Shown in pieces: positions 53,214-61,005 of a stretch of 64,000 bases of DNA. This stretch comes from Desulfobacca sp. (GTDB taxonomy: Bacteria; Desulfobacterota; Desulfobaccia; Desulfobaccales; Desulfobaccaceae), in contig DYEV01000009.1 in NCBI GenBank assembly GCA_020725545.1, positions 1-64,000 of the forward strand, given 5' to 3'. A program made the position numbers and the translations under genes. Within the stretch, counting starts at the first letter, position 1; the number at the start of each line of letters is the position of its first letter. The notes below the pieces were generated by a model, which saw only the letters and a program-made list of their open reading frames with translations, was not told where the DNA came from and made no database searches.

Positions 53214-55901
53214 CTATGGTTTTGGCGGCGTTTCGCTGGGAGGCAGCGTCGGCGGGGCAGCCGGCGGTGGTGCTGGCGGCGTGGCCTCGGGAGCAGGTTG
53301 GGCTTCCCCTCCCGGGGTGATGTCCCGCAGGCGTTGGCGGGATCGCTCGGCCTGGGTTTGGAAGCGTTCTTCCAAACGGGCAAAGCCTTCCTCGAGGGTC
53401 GGCTCCATCACCACAGTGTCGCTTTTAACAACGATGAGGCGCTTTAATTGGGGGATCCGCAAGGTGCTCTCGGCTTTGAGATAGACCGACTGGATATACA
53501 CCAGGGAGCCCATCACCGGCACGACGATCATGCGTCCCCGCTCCACCTGAGAGCCCATCTGATTCCAGAGGGTGAACTGAGCGGACACCTGGGTATCCTG
53601 GTCGATGATGGCATCCACCTGGGAGGGCCCTAAAAACAAGGACCCTTTGGGGAAGGTATAGACGATGAGTTTGCCGTAATGGGGCGGGTCGCAGCCGACG
53701 ACCACCAGGGCGCGAAGATTGGCCCGGGCCTTGGGCGTCATGGGACAGAGGAGGAGGAAATCGGTCCGGTCCGGGTCAATGAGGTTCAGGGTCAGATAAT
53801 ACGGATAGACCCGGCCACCCCGGCTGCCCCGTTCCATCAGGGGGAATTCCCACAGATCCTCTTGCTTGTAGAATTCCTCCACCGTCTGGTGGTATTTGCG
53901 GTAGATGTCCAATTGGATATCGAAGAGATCCCGGGGGTAGCGCACGTGGGGTTTGAGGGCTGCCGGCATTGCCTCTTTGCCTTTCAGGAGGCCGGGATAC
54001 ATGCGCTGATAGGCCCGGACGATGGGGTCGGTCGGCTCGAAAAGATAGAAATCTATGGTGCCGTTATAGGCATCGATGACGATCTTCACGGAATTGCGGA
54101 TATAGTTAAATCCCAGGGTATGGGGGTGAGAACCTGGATAGAGGCTGGAGATGGTGTAGGCATCCTGAATCCAATAAAGCCTCTCGGCAGTGACGACGAG
54201 GTAAGGATCTCGATCCAGGATGAAAAAGGGCGTCAGGGCCTTGACCGCCTCCACGATGTTGCGGCGGAAGAGCATGCGGCTGTTCCGGTTGGTCTTGGTG
54301 GTGAAAAAGATGTTTTTTTCACCGAAGTAGATGGAAAAGATGAGTTTCCGGAAGATGTTATTGACAGGCACGCCGCCCTTCCCGGTATAATTGTATTCGG
54401 TGGTGGTATCGCCCAGCGGATAGCCCAACTCCCTGACATCATTGGGAGAGATTACCGGCGCCAGATTGGCCCGGCCATAGTAAATGGCTGCTTGGTTAAT
54501 CTCAAAACCGTATTCCGAGGTTGGCGGGATCCCCCGGATAAACCAATGCATGGGCTCGTCGCCGCCCTGGGCCGCCGGAGTCATGACCACGCCGAAGCCA
54601 TGGGTGTATTTCAGGCGTTCGTTGACCCAGTTGCGGGCCCCGGTCGGCAGGGCGTCCAAGTTAAGTTCCCGGGCGGCCAGATAAACCTGCTGCAGCTGAT
54701 TGCGCACCAGATAGCGGTCCACACTGATGCCGGTGAATTCATAATAAGTGCGCAACTGCTGCAGTTGGGCAAAGACGTCGATAAGGACCTCTTTATCCCA
54801 GACCGGAATGTTGCGCAGACTGGCGCCGATTTTGCTGACCCGGGTGCCGGCCTCCCCATCGGTGATGGGGTCCTCCCGGATCTCCACCTGGTGAACGTTA
54901 TAGGCACGCCGGGTGGCATCGATATTTTTCTGGATAAAGGGCGTTTCCCGGGTGATTTCATTGGGCTTGACGATATAGCGCTGCACCAGATCGGGAAGGA
55001 ACTGGGTATAACGCAAGGCTAAAACGACCACGAGAAACACGACGCTGCCGAGGAAGTAGCGCAGCCGCTGCTGCGGGTTTTTCAGATAGAGGAGTAGACT
55101 CAGGGCGACGGCCAGCAGACCAATGATCGTCGCGTAAATCAGCGGCAGGATGATCCGCATCTCCACAAAACCAGGGCCGGAAAAGAGGGGCAGACGGGTC
55201 TGCGCATAGACCAACTCGTAGCGTTCCAGGAAGACCCACCAGAGGCAGAGAGTGAAGAGGAGGACCACCAGCAAGGTAATATGGATTTTGGCCCCTTTGG
55301 GGATCTGCTCCTCCACTTTGGTAAGCATGCGGCTTTCCAGATAATAGAGGAGGGCTAGGCCGGCGATGAGCAGGGTCACGGTAATGAGCCATTCCCGCAA
55401 TAACAATCGGAGAATCGGCAGAGCAAAGAGATAAAAACTGATGTCTTGGCCAAAGTAAGGGTCAGATATTCCGGCGGCAGGACTGAAAAAAAAGAGGAGG
55501 GTCTCTTCCCAACGCTGATAGAGGGGCCAGGCTACTAATATCCCCAATAAGAGACTAAAAGGCACGTAGACCCGCATGGAGCCGGTGCGGAATTTTTGCA
55601 CCAGATTGCGATAGCGGGAACTGGCAGTTTCAGCCTTATCAGCGGGTTCCACCCGCCCCAAGTAGCGGGAGCCGAACCAAAAATTGAGGAAAAAGAAGAA
55701 AAAGAAGGACAGCGTAATAAAAGCAAAAAGCAGGTAGCGATAGCCCAATCTGAGCCAAAAGAAGCCTTCGTAGCCGACGCTGCGATGCCACCAGAGTTCC
55801 ACAAGGAAGTTGGTGAAGACAATGCCGAAAAGGACATACGCCCCGACCAGGCCGATACCGCCGATGATCAGGGTTAAGAGCCATCGTTTTAATCGCTGCA
55901 T
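53214..55901 (-). CDS. UPF0182 family large membrane protein
   Basis: The 895-residue protein belongs to UPF0182: about seven hydrophobic helices in the first 300 residues, then a large extracytoplasmic domain (about 330-830) with family segments YVKPNEITRETPFIQKNI (seen here as IVKPNEITRETPFI), THGFGVVMTP, EYGFEINQAAIYYG and GSLVYIQSVYLKAE. Its function is unknown. The last 70 residues are coiled and Pro/Ala-rich (EEGFARLEERFQTQAERSRQ, then a proline-rich tail). The start at 55901 follows GGGAGAA; the frame extends to 55928. It is monocistronic between convergent and co-directional neighbours. Confidence 0.88.
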   Translation of the reverse strand: MQRLKRWLLTLIIGGIGLVGAYVLFGIVFTNFLVELWWHRSVGYEGFFWLRLGYRYLLFAFITLSFFFFFFLNFWFGSRYLGRVEPADKAETASSRYRNLVQKFRTGSMRVYVPFSLLLGILVAWPLYQRWEETLLFFFSPAAGISDPYFGQDISFYLFALPILRLLLREWLITVTLLIAGLALLYYLESRMLTKVEEQIPKGAKIHITLLVVLLFTLCLWWVFLERYELVYAQTRLPLFSGPGFVEMRIILPLIYATIIGLLAVALSLLLYLKNPQQRLRYFLGSVVFLVVVLALRYTQFLPDLVQRYIVKPNEITRETPFIQKNIDATRRAYNVHQVEIREDPITDGEAGTRVSKIGASLRNIPVWDKEVLIDVFAQLQQLRTYYEFTGISVDRYLVRNQLQQVYLAARELNLDALPTGARNWVNERLKYTHGFGVVMTPAAQGGDEPMHWFIRGIPPTSEYGFEINQAAIYYGRANLAPVISPNDVRELGYPLGDTTTEYNYTGKGGVPVNNIFRKLIFSIYFGEKNIFFTTKTNRNSRMLFRRNIVEAVKALTPFFILDRDPYLVVTAERLYWIQDAYTISSLYPGSHPHTLGFNYIRNSVKIVIDAYNGTIDFYLFEPTDPIVRAYQRMYPGLLKGKEAMPAALKPHVRYPRDLFDIQLDIYRKYHQTVEEFYKQEDLWEFPLMERGSRGGRVYPYYLTLNLIDPDRTDFLLLCPMTPKARANLRALVVVGCDPPHYGKLIVYTFPKGSLFLGPSQVDAIIDQDTQVSAQFTLWNQMGSQVERGRMIVVPVMGSLVYIQSVYLKAESTLRIPQLKRLIVVKSDTVVMEPTLEEGFARLEERFQTQAERSRQRLRDITPGGEAQPAPEATPPAPPPAAPPTLPPSETPPKP

Positions 55902-56106
55902 ACTGCAGTTCTCCCTTTGCCTTGTCAAAGTAACTCATGGAGCCGGGGGAGCGTTGCCACTCTAAGGCGTCTTTATTGTAAAGCACTCCCGCCGCTAAGG
56001 CAATTATATACGCATGGCCGCTTTTCTCAACCCGGCCACGGCCAATCATAAGTGGTTGCCGCCGAGGTTTAGAACCCGCGGCCTCGATCTTTGTTCTGCG
56101 GTGGTC

Positions 56107-57753
56107 TTATTCCAGGCTGAAGCGATATTTCTGCTGTCCGGCCGGGACATACCATTTTATAAAGTTATAGCTGATGCCGGCCGGAGCTGGCTTGATGCCA
56201 TGGACCCGGCGGCTCACGGCCGGGAGGGCGTCCGGGACAAAAAGAAAAGTGTAGGGCTGATCGTGAGCCAGGATTTCCTGGAACTGGAAATAGCAAGCCC
56301 GACGTTTGGCCTGGTCAAAAGTGTGCCGCCCCTCTTCCAACAACCGGTCCACCTCGGGGTTCTTATAGTGGATAAAATTCAACTCTCCCGGGTTGGTCTT
56401 GGAGGAATGCCAGATGTCGAAGACATCCGGGTCCTGGCCGGTGGTCCATCCCAAGAGCACTGCTTCGAACCGCCTCTTCTCAATGAAATCTTTAATGAAG
56501 GCAGCCCATTCCACCGTCCGGATTTTAACGAGGATGCCCACCTCCCGGAGGCGGCGCTGAATGATCTCAGCCGTCCGCACCCGGACTTCGTTCCCCTGAT
56601 TAGTGAGAATGGTAAATTCAAAGGGCTGTCCCTCTTTTTCCTGGATGCCCTGGGCGTTCAGGCGCCAGCCGGCCTCGGCCAGCAAGGCCTTGGCCCGCTC
56701 CGGATCAAAGGGGAAATCCTGAACCTGAGGGTTATAAAACCAGGTGCCGGGCTTGTACGGACCGGTGGCCGGCACTGCCATACCCAAAAGGACGCCGTCG
56801 ATGATCTCCTGTTTGTTGATGGCCGAGGTCAAGGCCTGGCGGACGCGGACATCTTTGAACTTCGGGTCCTCCAGATTATAACCCAGATAGGTATAAGCAA
56901 AGGCTGTGTAGCGGTACTTGTTGAACATTCTTTGAAATTTGGGATAGTCAGTCTGGCGGGTATACTGCAGCGGCGTCAACCCCATGCGGTCAATATTGCC
57001 AGCTTTGAGCTCCATGAAGATGGTGGCCTGATCCGGCTTCACCATGGCGATATAGCCGTTGAAAAAGGGCCGACCGTCAAAATAATCGGGGTTGTAGGTT
57101 AAAATGATGCGATCCTGGGTTTTCCAGGACTTGAAGCGGAAGGGGCCGGTGCCGATGGGGTGGCGGGCCAACGGTGAGCGGGTGATATCCTCGCCGGCCA
57201 GCAGGTGTTTGGGCAGCATGGCCAGTCCCCAACTCCCCAGGGCCGGAGCAAAGGGCTTGGGATAGGTCACCCGAAAGGTGTAATCATCCACCGCCTCGGC
57301 CTTGGCCACTTGTTTATAGTCACCGGCATAGGCCGTGGGCGTCTTGGGATCCACCATCACCTGATAGGTGAACAAAGCGTCCTGGGCGGTAAAGGGTTGG
57401 CCGTCATGCCACCGGACGCCGCGCCGCAGTTTAAACGTGATGGTCAAGCCGTCCGGGGAGATCTCCCAACTTTCCGCCAGATCACCTACCAACTGCAGGT
57501 CGCCGTTATATTTCACCAGGCCGTTATAGACCAGGGAAGCTATTTCATGGGAGGCGGAATCAGAGGCCAGGGGCGGGATGAGGGTGCTGGCATCACCGAT
57601 GGTCCCGTCAATGAAAATATCCCCATAAGCCGGCCCAGTGTCTGGGCCGCCAGGTGGCGATGGACCCTCAGCGGCAGACTGACAGCCGATGATCAGACTG
57701 AGGGTGAAAAGCCCCAATGGCAGCATGATAGCTTTCAGCAGCGCAATCTTCAC
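56107..57753 (-). CDS. Peptide/nickel ABC transporter substrate-binding lipoprotein
   Basis: This is a family 5 solute-binding protein (DppA/OppA/NikA type). It has a lipoprotein signal with lipobox LIIGC, then the N-terminal YNGLVKYNGDLQLVGDLAESW and LRRGVRWHDGQPFTAQD blocks, HPIGTGPFRF, DVRVRQALTSAINKQ and a late HYKNPEVDRLLEEG. At 548 residues it is complete. No Dpp/Opp permease or ATPase genes are adjacent, so it is an orphan binding protein. Peptides are the commonest ligands of the family; nickel or other ligands cannot be excluded. Confidence 0.9.
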   Translation of the reverse strand: MKIALLKAIMLPLGLFTLSLIIGCQSAAEGPSPPGGPDTGPAYGDIFIDGTIGDASTLIPPLASDSASHEIASLVYNGLVKYNGDLQLVGDLAESWEISPDGLTITFKLRRGVRWHDGQPFTAQDALFTYQVMVDPKTPTAYAGDYKQVAKAEAVDDYTFRVTYPKPFAPALGSWGLAMLPKHLLAGEDITRSPLARHPIGTGPFRFKSWKTQDRIILTYNPDYFDGRPFFNGYIAMVKPDQATIFMELKAGNIDRMGLTPLQYTRQTDYPKFQRMFNKYRYTAFAYTYLGYNLEDPKFKDVRVRQALTSAINKQEIIDGVLLGMAVPATGPYKPGTWFYNPQVQDFPFDPERAKALLAEAGWRLNAQGIQEKEGQPFEFTILTNQGNEVRVRTAEIIQRRLREVGILVKIRTVEWAAFIKDFIEKRRFEAVLLGWTTGQDPDVFDIWHSSKTNPGELNFIHYKNPEVDRLLEEGRHTFDQAKRRACYFQFQEILAHDQPYTFLFVPDALPAVSRRVHGIKPAPAGISYNFIKWYVPAGQQKYRFSLE

Positions 57754-58322
57754 CTACACTATCCCTTTCTAAGGCGCATTCAGCAGTGTCCAATAGAGAT
57801 CGGTCGATTCCTGTCAGATGCCGGACTTTTTGCGGCTTTTTTAGACTAGCCGCATGCTTGAGACAAAATCGATCGAGCCGGGGGATGAACCGAGGGGTGC
57901 ATCTTCACCCGTTCCATGAGAGCCCGCCCCTGCCAGGTACAGGAAATTATAATGCAGATTGAACAATTTTTCTCTCTAGTAATCCATCCGGAAAGTCCTT
58001 TCCTCTCCCGCAGGGTTTGCGGAATGGTGGGGAGGAACGATATTAAGCAATTTTCCGGATAATTAACTTAAATTAGAGCCGGCATCCTTTCCATGCTTAT
58101 GGGGCGTCACTCTGGTTGACGGCTGCAATCCAACCAGTAAGGCATTGACAAATCTCCTGGATTTTCTGCGCGAGGGAGGAACCTTCTTTTCTTTAGGCGT
58201 TACTGCCAAGCCGAGTGGGGGTTGGGGGAAGGGTTTTGGAAAGGGAGAGGGGCCTCCTGGCCCCTCCCGCAAAAGCACTTTTTCAATGACCTGTTAAAGC
58301 TGTGGGTGAGAAGGGGGGCCGC
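57754..58322. other. Intergenic region with a dispersed repeat
   Basis: About 570 bases with no supported gene. The left end would hold the promoter of the peptide-binding protein gene. The right end contains copy 4 of the dispersed GC-rich repeat, listed separately. I see no other structure. Confidence 0.5.
58243..58285 (-). repeat. Dispersed GC-rich repeat, copy 4
   Basis: GGGAGAGGGGCC (58243-58254) and GGCCCCTCCC (58259-58268) form a hairpin, followed by GCAAAAGCACTTTTTCA. Read leftward it is TGAAAAAGTGCTTTTGC and then the hairpin. It lies 40 bases beyond the stop of the DUF6600-type gene, in the same relative orientation as the other copies. This is the clearest copy. Confidence 0.6.
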
Positions 58323-60212
58323 CTATTCAAGCCTTTTGCGCCGCGGCTGTCCCTCGGTGGCCGGTGCGTGCTGCCCCCGCCCTTGCTGCTGCTGTTGTAT
58401 TGCGGCCTGCTGCTGTTGCTGGCGGATCATCTCGGCCTGCCGCTGCTGCTGGGCCTGTTGCTGGCGGATCATCTCGGCCTGCCGGCGCTGGTGTTCTTGC
58501 TGCTGCCGGACCATTTCGATCTGGCGCTGTTGTTGCATCTGTTGTTGGCGGATCATCTCGGCTTGCCGCTGCTGCTGCTGGGCCTGTTGCTGGCGGAGTA
58601 ATTCCGCCAGCCGGCGTTGCTCTTCTTGCTGCTGCCGGACCATTTCGGCCTGCCGTTCCTGTTCCTGCTGCTGGCGCCGGATCATGCCCTGACGCTGCTG
58701 CTGTTCTTGTTGCTGACGCCGGATAGTTTGCTGCCGGACTTCGTGCTCTTGTTGCTGACGCCGCTCTTGTTCCTGCTGCCATCGCCGGCGGTCGGCCGAC
58801 TGGGGCGGCAGGGCCTCGCCATCCCCAGGCCGTCCGGGCCTTGCGGCCGGGGGGGTCATGATCGCCGGCGGCTGGGGCGGCGTCCCGCTGACGGTGGTGG
58901 TGCCGGTGGCCGGGGCGGGCTGTGGTCTGAGAATGTCGGGCTGCGGTCGCCGCGGCGCCGTGACCGGCTCACCCCCCTGCGGGGCTGGTCCCCTAGGCGG
59001 CGAGGTTGACGCCAAAGGCGGGGCTGGTTGCTGCGGCGCCGTCACCCGGTCGGCAGTGGGGCTCACCCTGGCCGGATGTTGCCCCAGCTGTGGTTTCTCT
59101 GGCGAAGTCGACATCCGACCGGCATTCAGCGGCGGCTTGCCAACCGGCTGGACTCCGGAAGACTCACCGGGCTTGGCGGCAGCCGGCGGCGTAGTGGGGG
59201 TGGCGGCGACTGCCGGCGGCGCCGGGGCTCCGGGCCGACCAGACCTAGAAGGGGCCTGGCGGGACCAGGACGCTGGCAGCGGCAGGGCATCCGGACGGTT
59301 CAAGGCCGCGTTCCTAGTTTGGACCGGGGTCCACCAACGACCGGGACGGTGGCTGTCGCCAGTGCCCACCGGGACCAACTGCCGCCAGGCGGGGTGGCGG
59401 TCCAGAACATGTTTGGGGGGCAGGGCGTTGTGCAAGTAGTGCAGACGGTGCCGCTGGCTGCGCTGGTGAATGTCCCGTTGGTTGATATGCGTCACTTTGG
59501 TAATATAGGTCACGGGCGGCCCCCAATTGTAACAGGCCCGGGGGGCGTAGGCCGGGGTCACATAGTTATAAATATACACCGTCCGTTCATAGATCACCGG
59601 GACGTATTGGGGCGCAGCCAGCAGGCCGGCATTATAATAAGAATACTGTGAGCTATAAGGTTCGCCCCAGCCATAGAGAAAATCGCGGGCCCGGGTGAAA
59701 ATCCAGGACGAAGCCGGCAGACTGGCCGTCGCATAACCGGGCGAGCCATAATCCGATCTCGAGGCATAGTTTCCCTGCCAGGATAGATCAGCATTGGCAA
59801 CATCGGGGGGTGGCACCGGGGCCCAACCCACATGCTCATCGTTGGCCCGCCAGGTGACGGTGTGGGGATACCAGGTGCGGCCCGGGATCCAGATCCAACC
59901 ATGTTCGGGGGTATTCTGCCAGTTGCCGTAGTGATAGGTGGCCCAACCCCAGGGTTCGTCGGTTTCGAAAACATAGCCGTCATCGGTCAGGACCCAGCGG
60001 CCGTTGGTGTAGGGCCGCCAGGTCCGCTCGACCCGAGAGGGCCGCCAGACCAGACCATAACGGTTATGCTGCAGCCACTGACCGTACGGGGCCAAAGCCT
60101 CCTGGAACAGAGCGGCGTCCTCGGCCGTAGCCTGCGCCTGAACCGGCGCCACCCAAACGCTGACCAGCATAACCACGAGGCAGATACACACATATTTGGG
60201 GAGCGAAACCAT
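58323..60212 (-). CDS. DUF6600-type exported protein with Gln-rich repeat tail
   Basis: The product (about 629 residues) has a signal peptide (VCICLVVMLVSVWVAPVQAQ) and then a Trp/Tyr-rich N-terminal domain of the DUF6600 type: APYGQWLQHNRYGLVWRP, TNGRWVLTDDGYVFETDEPWG, YGNWQNTPEHGWIWIPG and EHVGWAPVPPP. The middle third is Pro/Ala-rich. The last 150 residues are Gln/Arg-rich with imperfect repeats of RQQQxQQQRQAEMIRQQQ, likely a long helix or coiled coil. The start at 60212 follows AAAGGAGAGG; the frame extends to 60281. Function is unknown; an envelope or surface role is inference. Confidence 0.8.
   Translation of the reverse strand: MVSLPKYVCICLVVMLVSVWVAPVQAQATAEDAALFQEALAPYGQWLQHNRYGLVWRPSRVERTWRPYTNGRWVLTDDGYVFETDEPWGWATYHYGNWQNTPEHGWIWIPGRTWYPHTVTWRANDEHVGWAPVPPPDVANADLSWQGNYASRSDYGSPGYATASLPASSWIFTRARDFLYGWGEPYSSQYSYYNAGLLAAPQYVPVIYERTVYIYNYVTPAYAPRACYNWGPPVTYITKVTHINQRDIHQRSQRHRLHYLHNALPPKHVLDRHPAWRQLVPVGTGDSHRPGRWWTPVQTRNAALNRPDALPLPASWSRQAPSRSGRPGAPAPPAVAATPTTPPAAAKPGESSGVQPVGKPPLNAGRMSTSPEKPQLGQHPARVSPTADRVTAPQQPAPPLASTSPPRGPAPQGGEPVTAPRRPQPDILRPQPAPATGTTTVSGTPPQPPAIMTPPAARPGRPGDGEALPPQSADRRRWQQEQERRQQQEHEVRQQTIRRQQQEQQQRQGMIRRQQQEQERQAEMVRQQQEEQRRLAELLRQQQAQQQQRQAEMIRQQQMQQQRQIEMVRQQQEHQRRQAEMIRQQQAQQQRQAEMIRQQQQQAAIQQQQQGRGQHAPATEGQPRRKRLE
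58390..58720 (-). repeat. Degenerate tandem repeat coding a Gln-rich helix
   Basis: Within the DUF6600-type gene, units of about 45-54 bases coding for (Q)RQAEMIRQQQxQQQ and variants (RQIEMVRQQQ, RQAEMVRQQQ, RLAELLRQQQ) repeat six or seven times. The DNA is GCTG/CTGCTG-rich and may vary in copy number by slippage. Confidence 0.75.
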
Positions 60213-61005
60213 CGGCCCTCTCCTTTGTAACCTTATTCCCATTGCTCGTCTTGCCCTGCAACGCTCTCCGGCCTGGTCCACAAATGCCAGGTCTTCTGGA
60301 TATTATTCTTTGCAAATATCTTGCCAAGAGTTGCCCCTCCACAAGCTGGTCACCGCCCCGGCTTTCCTGGCGATTTCCCACTTTCACACCGGGACCGGCG
60401 CCGGTCCCAAACAGCGGCGTCCCCAGAAAAATTTCTTAAAAAGGCAAAAGCCCCCCGCCTCCGGGCCAACAACCTCTCATTTTGACAAAAACCTCCCTCC
60501 GCCTCACTGGGCTGCGGCTTGGTTAATATATAAGGACTGAATATTAGGAAGGAAACAGCAATATCGGCGAGTTCAAAAATATTACCGGGAATTTGTGGGG
60601 CAGCTGCAGCCGGCACACCGCTGGTGCCTGGCCGCAGCTTGGTCAGGGGAGGGGGCGTAGTTAAAAAAGCCGGGGTAAGCAGTAGGCAGAGGGAAGTTGC
60701 TGTTTGCCAGTGGTCAATGGTCAGAAAATTTCTCTAGTGGGGTGGGCCTCCGTAGCCGTCCAATGGTCAGTACCTTTGTAAGGGGGGCCCGCCTGTCCGC
60801 CCCCCGAGCACCATCCTGCCACATTTTCATGCTTCGCGGGTGATTTTTATAAGGAATCAAATACCATACATTTCGCCGGCTGAAGCCCGCGACCGCAGCA
60901 TACGCTTTTCGATCGATTTTCATCTGGCTGGGCAAGCAAAAGAGCACATTTGGCAACAGGTTCTCCCGGCAGCACATCTCCCCTCTGCGGGTGAAACTTG
61001 AGATA
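60213..61005. other. Intergenic region, no supported gene
   Basis: Nearly 800 bases separate the DUF6600-type gene from treY. No open frame has a ribosome site with a family-like product. It contains a GC-rich palindrome GGGGGGCCCGCCTGTCCGCC at 60782 onward, similar to the hairpin at 7059-7080, and two copies of CAATGGTCAG (60715-60724 and 60761-60770). No riboswitch or RNA gene is recognised. Confidence 0.5.

Noticed and set aside
58302-59009. Rightward Leu- and Cys-rich frames opposite the Gln-rich repeat
   Set aside because: They are antisense translations of CTG/CAG-rich repeats and have no family features.
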